From Streptomyces venezuelae (GTDB lineage: Bacteria > Actinomycetota > Actinomycetes > Streptomycetales > Streptomycetaceae), in assembly GCF_008642375.1 (NCBI RefSeq), contig NZ_CP029194.1, positions 5,945,001-6,009,000 of the forward strand: a DNA stretch of 64,000 nucleotides, written 5' to 3'. Positions 61,856-64,000 of this stretch are shown piece after piece (position 1 is the stretch's first letter; each line of letters starts with the position of its first letter). The notes beneath the pieces are model-generated. The model was not told where the DNA came from. It searched no databases and saw nothing but the letters and a program-made list of their open reading frames with translations. Both the position numbers and the translations under genes were made by a program.

Positions 61856-63138
61856 CTCCGCTCGCGGACGCGTGCGTACAGCGGGCCCGCCGGGCGCAGA
61901 TTGATGCCGAACACCGGCTCGCCCACCGGTCCGGTCGTCTCGACGGTGAAGCGGGACAGGAGCGCGCCGAGGAGCGCCTCCATCTCCCGCATCGCGAAGC
62001 GGGTGCCGAGGCAGGCGCGCGGGCCGATGCCGAAGGGGAGGTACGCGCCCGGCGGCAGCGGTGCCCGGGCGGGGAAGCGCTCCGGGGCGAAGGCCTCGGG
62101 GTCGGGCCACACCTCCGGGTCGCGGTGGGTGAGGTAGGGGCAGACGAGGAGGTCCGTACCGGCGGGGATCCGCAGGCCGTCCAGGGTCTCGTCGGCCGGG
62201 GCGTGGCGGGGGAGCAGCCAGCCCGTGGGGTAGAGCCGCAGCGTCTCGGCGAGCACCGCCTCGACGGCCCGTGCGTCGCCCGCCGCCCGCTCCATGGCCT
62301 CGGGGTGCCGGTCGAGGAGGACGAAGGCCCAGGCCAGGGTGCGGGCGCTGCTCTCGTAACCGGCGACGAGCAGGGTGACCAGCTCGTCGCGGATCAGCCG
62401 GTCCGTGTACGCGGGATCGCTCCCGGCCGCGTCGAGGAGCCGGTCGAGGACGCTCGGCCCGGTGCCGGTGCCGGTGGTTGCGGTTTCACGCCGGCCGCGG
62501 GCTTCCGCGATGGCCCGGTGTGTCCGCTCGTCCAGGGCGGCGAGAGCGGTCTCCACTTCGGGAGGGAGCGCGGCCGACCCGCCCACGTCGGCGGGGAGCG
62601 CCGCCACGATGTCCTGCACGGCTGACAGGTCGACGTACGTCTCCTGGTCCAGGGGGTGGTCCGTCAGTGAGCGCCAGATCGTGTCGACGGTGAAGAACTG
62701 CGCGTCCTCGGCGATGTCCCTCGGCTCGCCGCGCCGGGCCGACTCCGCCCAGCGGGCGATGACGCGGTCCGCCGCCGCGACGATGTGACGCTCCCAGCGC
62801 TGGATGCCGCGGCCGGTGAACATCGCCTGGAGCAGGCGGCGTTGGGACTTCCACACCTCCCCGGTGACGGTCATCACCCCGTCGCCGATGAGGGGTCTCG
62901 CCCGGTGCGACCGCTTCACGAACCGGTCGCCGCCGATGCCGAGGACCTGGTGCACGTGGCGCGGCTCCGTGATCAGGACCGCGGCCCGGCCGCCCCGGCG
63001 GAAGCCGGTGACCCGGCCCGGCACGCGGGCCAGGCGGAGAAGGTCGACGAGCGGGGCGCCGGAGGCGGCCCAGGCCGCCACGACGGAGTCGTCCAGGAAG
63101 TCGGGGAGCAGGCCGTCCGTCACGGATTGCGATTGCAT
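61852..63138 (-). CDS. Cytochrome P450
   Basis: The product has 428 residues from ATG 63138. The I-helix motif is TLLVAGYESSARTLAW (A-G-x-E-S), the ExxR motif is LAETLRLYP, and the haem loop is LPFGIGPRACLGTRFA with the proximal Cys at about 376. The P-E-R-F motif precedes it (FAPERFPA). The type is close to class B P450s that oxidise small terpenoids or fatty acids. It is the first gene of the left-going operon with Nudix and cyclase and would tailor the cyclase product using external ferredoxin. Confidence 0.93.
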   Translation of the reverse strand: MQSQSVTDGLLPDFLDDSVVAAWAASGAPLVDLLRLARVPGRVTGFRRGGRAAVLITEPRHVHQVLGIGGDRFVKRSHRARPLIGDGVMTVTGEVWKSQRRLLQAMFTGRGIQRWERHIVAAADRVIARWAESARRGEPRDIAEDAQFFTVDTIWRSLTDHPLDQETYVDLSAVQDIVAALPADVGGSAALPPEVETALAALDERTHRAIAEARGRRETATTGTGTGPSVLDRLLDAAGSDPAYTDRLIRDELVTLLVAGYESSARTLAWAFVLLDRHPEAMERAAGDARAVEAVLAETLRLYPTGWLLPRHAPADETLDGLRIPAGTDLLVCPYLTHRDPEVWPDPEAFAPERFPARAPLPPGAYLPFGIGPRACLGTRFAMREMEALLGALLSRFTVETTGPVGEPVFGINLRPAGPLYARVRERR

Positions 63139-63209
63139 GGTGACGTATCGTAGCTCCCTTTGTGATCTTCGGGTCCCGCGTGGCCCCCTGCCCGGAACGA
63201 CGGACTCCC

Positions 63210-63300
63210 CGAAGGGTGAACTGCCCTTCGAGGAGCGGATGGTGGAGCGTCTGCGGTGGTGGGGTGAGGTGGTGGTGGGGTGAGGTGGCGGCGGGTGGGC
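63210..63300. repeat. Weak hairpin and GGTGGTGGGGTGA repeat
   Basis: CGAAGGG (63210-63216) pairs with CCCTTCG (63224-63230), a possible weak terminator for the MFS gene. Directly after it, GGTGGTGGGGTGA occurs twice, then a third partial copy GGTGGCGGCGGGT, at about 63247-63296. No gene is visible in this 195-base gap, which also holds the P450 promoter. Confidence 0.5.
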
Positions 63301-63333
63301 GCGGTGGCGGGGCCCGGCGGCTCGGGAGGCAAC

Positions 63334-64000
63334 TCACGTGCGGGGGGCGCCTCGCAGGAGGGCCAGGACCACGACCGCCGTCACCAGGGCGAAGGCCGCG
63401 CTCAGTCCCGAGGCCGTGTGCAGGGCCGTGGTGAACGCCTCCCGGGCCTGGGCGATCACGCCCTCGTCGGTCAGGGAGAGCGCCGCGCCCAGGCTCTCGT
63501 GAGCCGCCGCCGGGGCGTCCGCCGGGATGCCCGTGCGGTAGACGGCCACCGCCACGCTGCCCGTCACCGCGATCCCCAGGGCCAGGCCCAGGTCGTAGGC
63601 CGTCTGCCCGGTGGCCGCCGCCGCGCCCGCCTTCTCCGGCGGGGCGGCGCCGACCGCGAGGGCTGTGCCGAGGACGCTGATCGGTGCCGCGCCGAACATG
63701 ATCACGGCGAGGCCCAGGGCGGCCGCCGTCACGCCGGAGGCCAGGGCGACCACCGCGTACCCGACGAGCGAGACGAGGAGCCCGCCGGCCAGGACGTACG
63801 CGGGGCGGACACGGGCGGCCACGAACGGCGTCAGCTGCGAACCGGCGATCAGGGCGGCGGCCCCCGGCAGCAGCCACAGCCCCGCGCCGAGCGGGGAGAG
63901 CCCGGCGACCGACTGGAGGTACTGCGGGATGAGGTACTCGACGCCGTTCAGCGCGGTCATCCCCAGGAGCAGGGCGAGCAGCGCGCCCGTGAAGGCCCGG
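63334..64000 (-). CDS. MFS transporter, C-terminal part (cut by right window edge)
   Basis: The frame is open from the right edge to the stop at 63334, giving about 222 residues. An internal ATG at 63960 is not the likely start because the hydrophobic sequence continues upstream (AFTGALLALLLG). Five or six membrane helices are visible: GLWLLPGAAALIAGSQL, LAGGLLVSLVGYAVVALASG, LGLAVIMFGAAPISVLGTAL, YDLGLALGIAVTGSVAVAVY and SAAFALVTAVVVLALL. The pattern fits the C-terminal half of DHA2-type drug exporters. It lies upstream of the terpenoid-type operon on the same strand and may export its product. Confidence 0.82.
   Translation of the reverse strand, partial: RAFTGALLALLLGMTALNGVEYLIPQYLQSVAGLSPLGAGLWLLPGAAALIAGSQLTPFVAARVRPAYVLAGGLLVSLVGYAVVALASGVTAAALGLAVIMFGAAPISVLGTALAVGAAPPEKAGAAAATGQTAYDLGLALGIAVTGSVAVAVYRTGIPADAPAAAHESLGAALSLTDEGVIAQAREAFTTALHTASGLSAAFALVTAVVVLALLRGAPRT

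Overview
This is a high-GC actinobacterial segment, almost certainly from a Streptomyces chromosome. Third codon positions are strongly G/C, GTG and TTG starts are frequent, signal peptides and lipoboxes are actinobacterial, and families such as DNRLRE/FG-GAP secreted proteins, SAV_2336-type proteins and FxSxx-COOH system proteins are typical of that genus.

Region 1 (1-29.7 kb) is an accessory region rich in secreted proteins, duplications and broken genes. A large RHS protein (cut by the left edge) diverges from a DNRLRE/FG-GAP secreted protein. After that come three related copies of an Uma2-family nuclease gene (one intact, two broken, one of these joined to an RHS fragment), two roughly 330-base direct repeats that each carry a tRNA-like 3' end plus a terminator hairpin (near 9.9 and 28.7 kb), and two paralogous cassettes of WXG-like protein, helical partner and lipoprotein (12.4-16.8 and 23.0-25.4 kb). 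Between them lie remnants of a glycosyltransferase, a trypsin-like protease, a SulP transporter, a MerR-like protein and a phage terminase. The direct repeats bracket about 18.8 kb and may be old integration scars.

Region 2 (29.7-44.6 kb) is ordinary chromosomal content: divergent regulator/enzyme pairs (TetR with NmrA-like, Lrp with an RBBP9-like hydrolase, TetR with an epoxide-hydrolase-like protein), small lipoproteins, an ECF-type sigma factor with a membrane partner, membrane proteins, a DUF2252 protein, and a Tat-exported phospholipase C.

Region 3 (44.9-58.3 kb) is the most interesting part. It looks like a vWA-MoxR-VMAP conflict or signalling system merged with parts of an FxSxx-COOH system. 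One operon encodes a VMAP-like protein with an N-terminal effector-associated domain, a MoxR-type AAA ATPase, and one very large protein joining a vWA-like SAV_2336 module to NB-ARC and TPR domains. A second operon encodes an alpha/beta hydrolase, a caspase-like protease carrying the same type of effector-associated domain, an FxsA-like short peptide and a HEXXH protein. A cation/proton antiporter sits between the operons on the other strand. No radical SAM maturase is present in the window.

Region 4 (58.4-64 kb) has an ohr/ohrR peroxide-resistance pair with a clear palindromic operator, then a compact terpenoid-type cluster: a cytochrome P450, a Nudix hydrolase, a squalene-cyclase-like protein with a DxDD motif, and an MFS transporter cut by the right edge.
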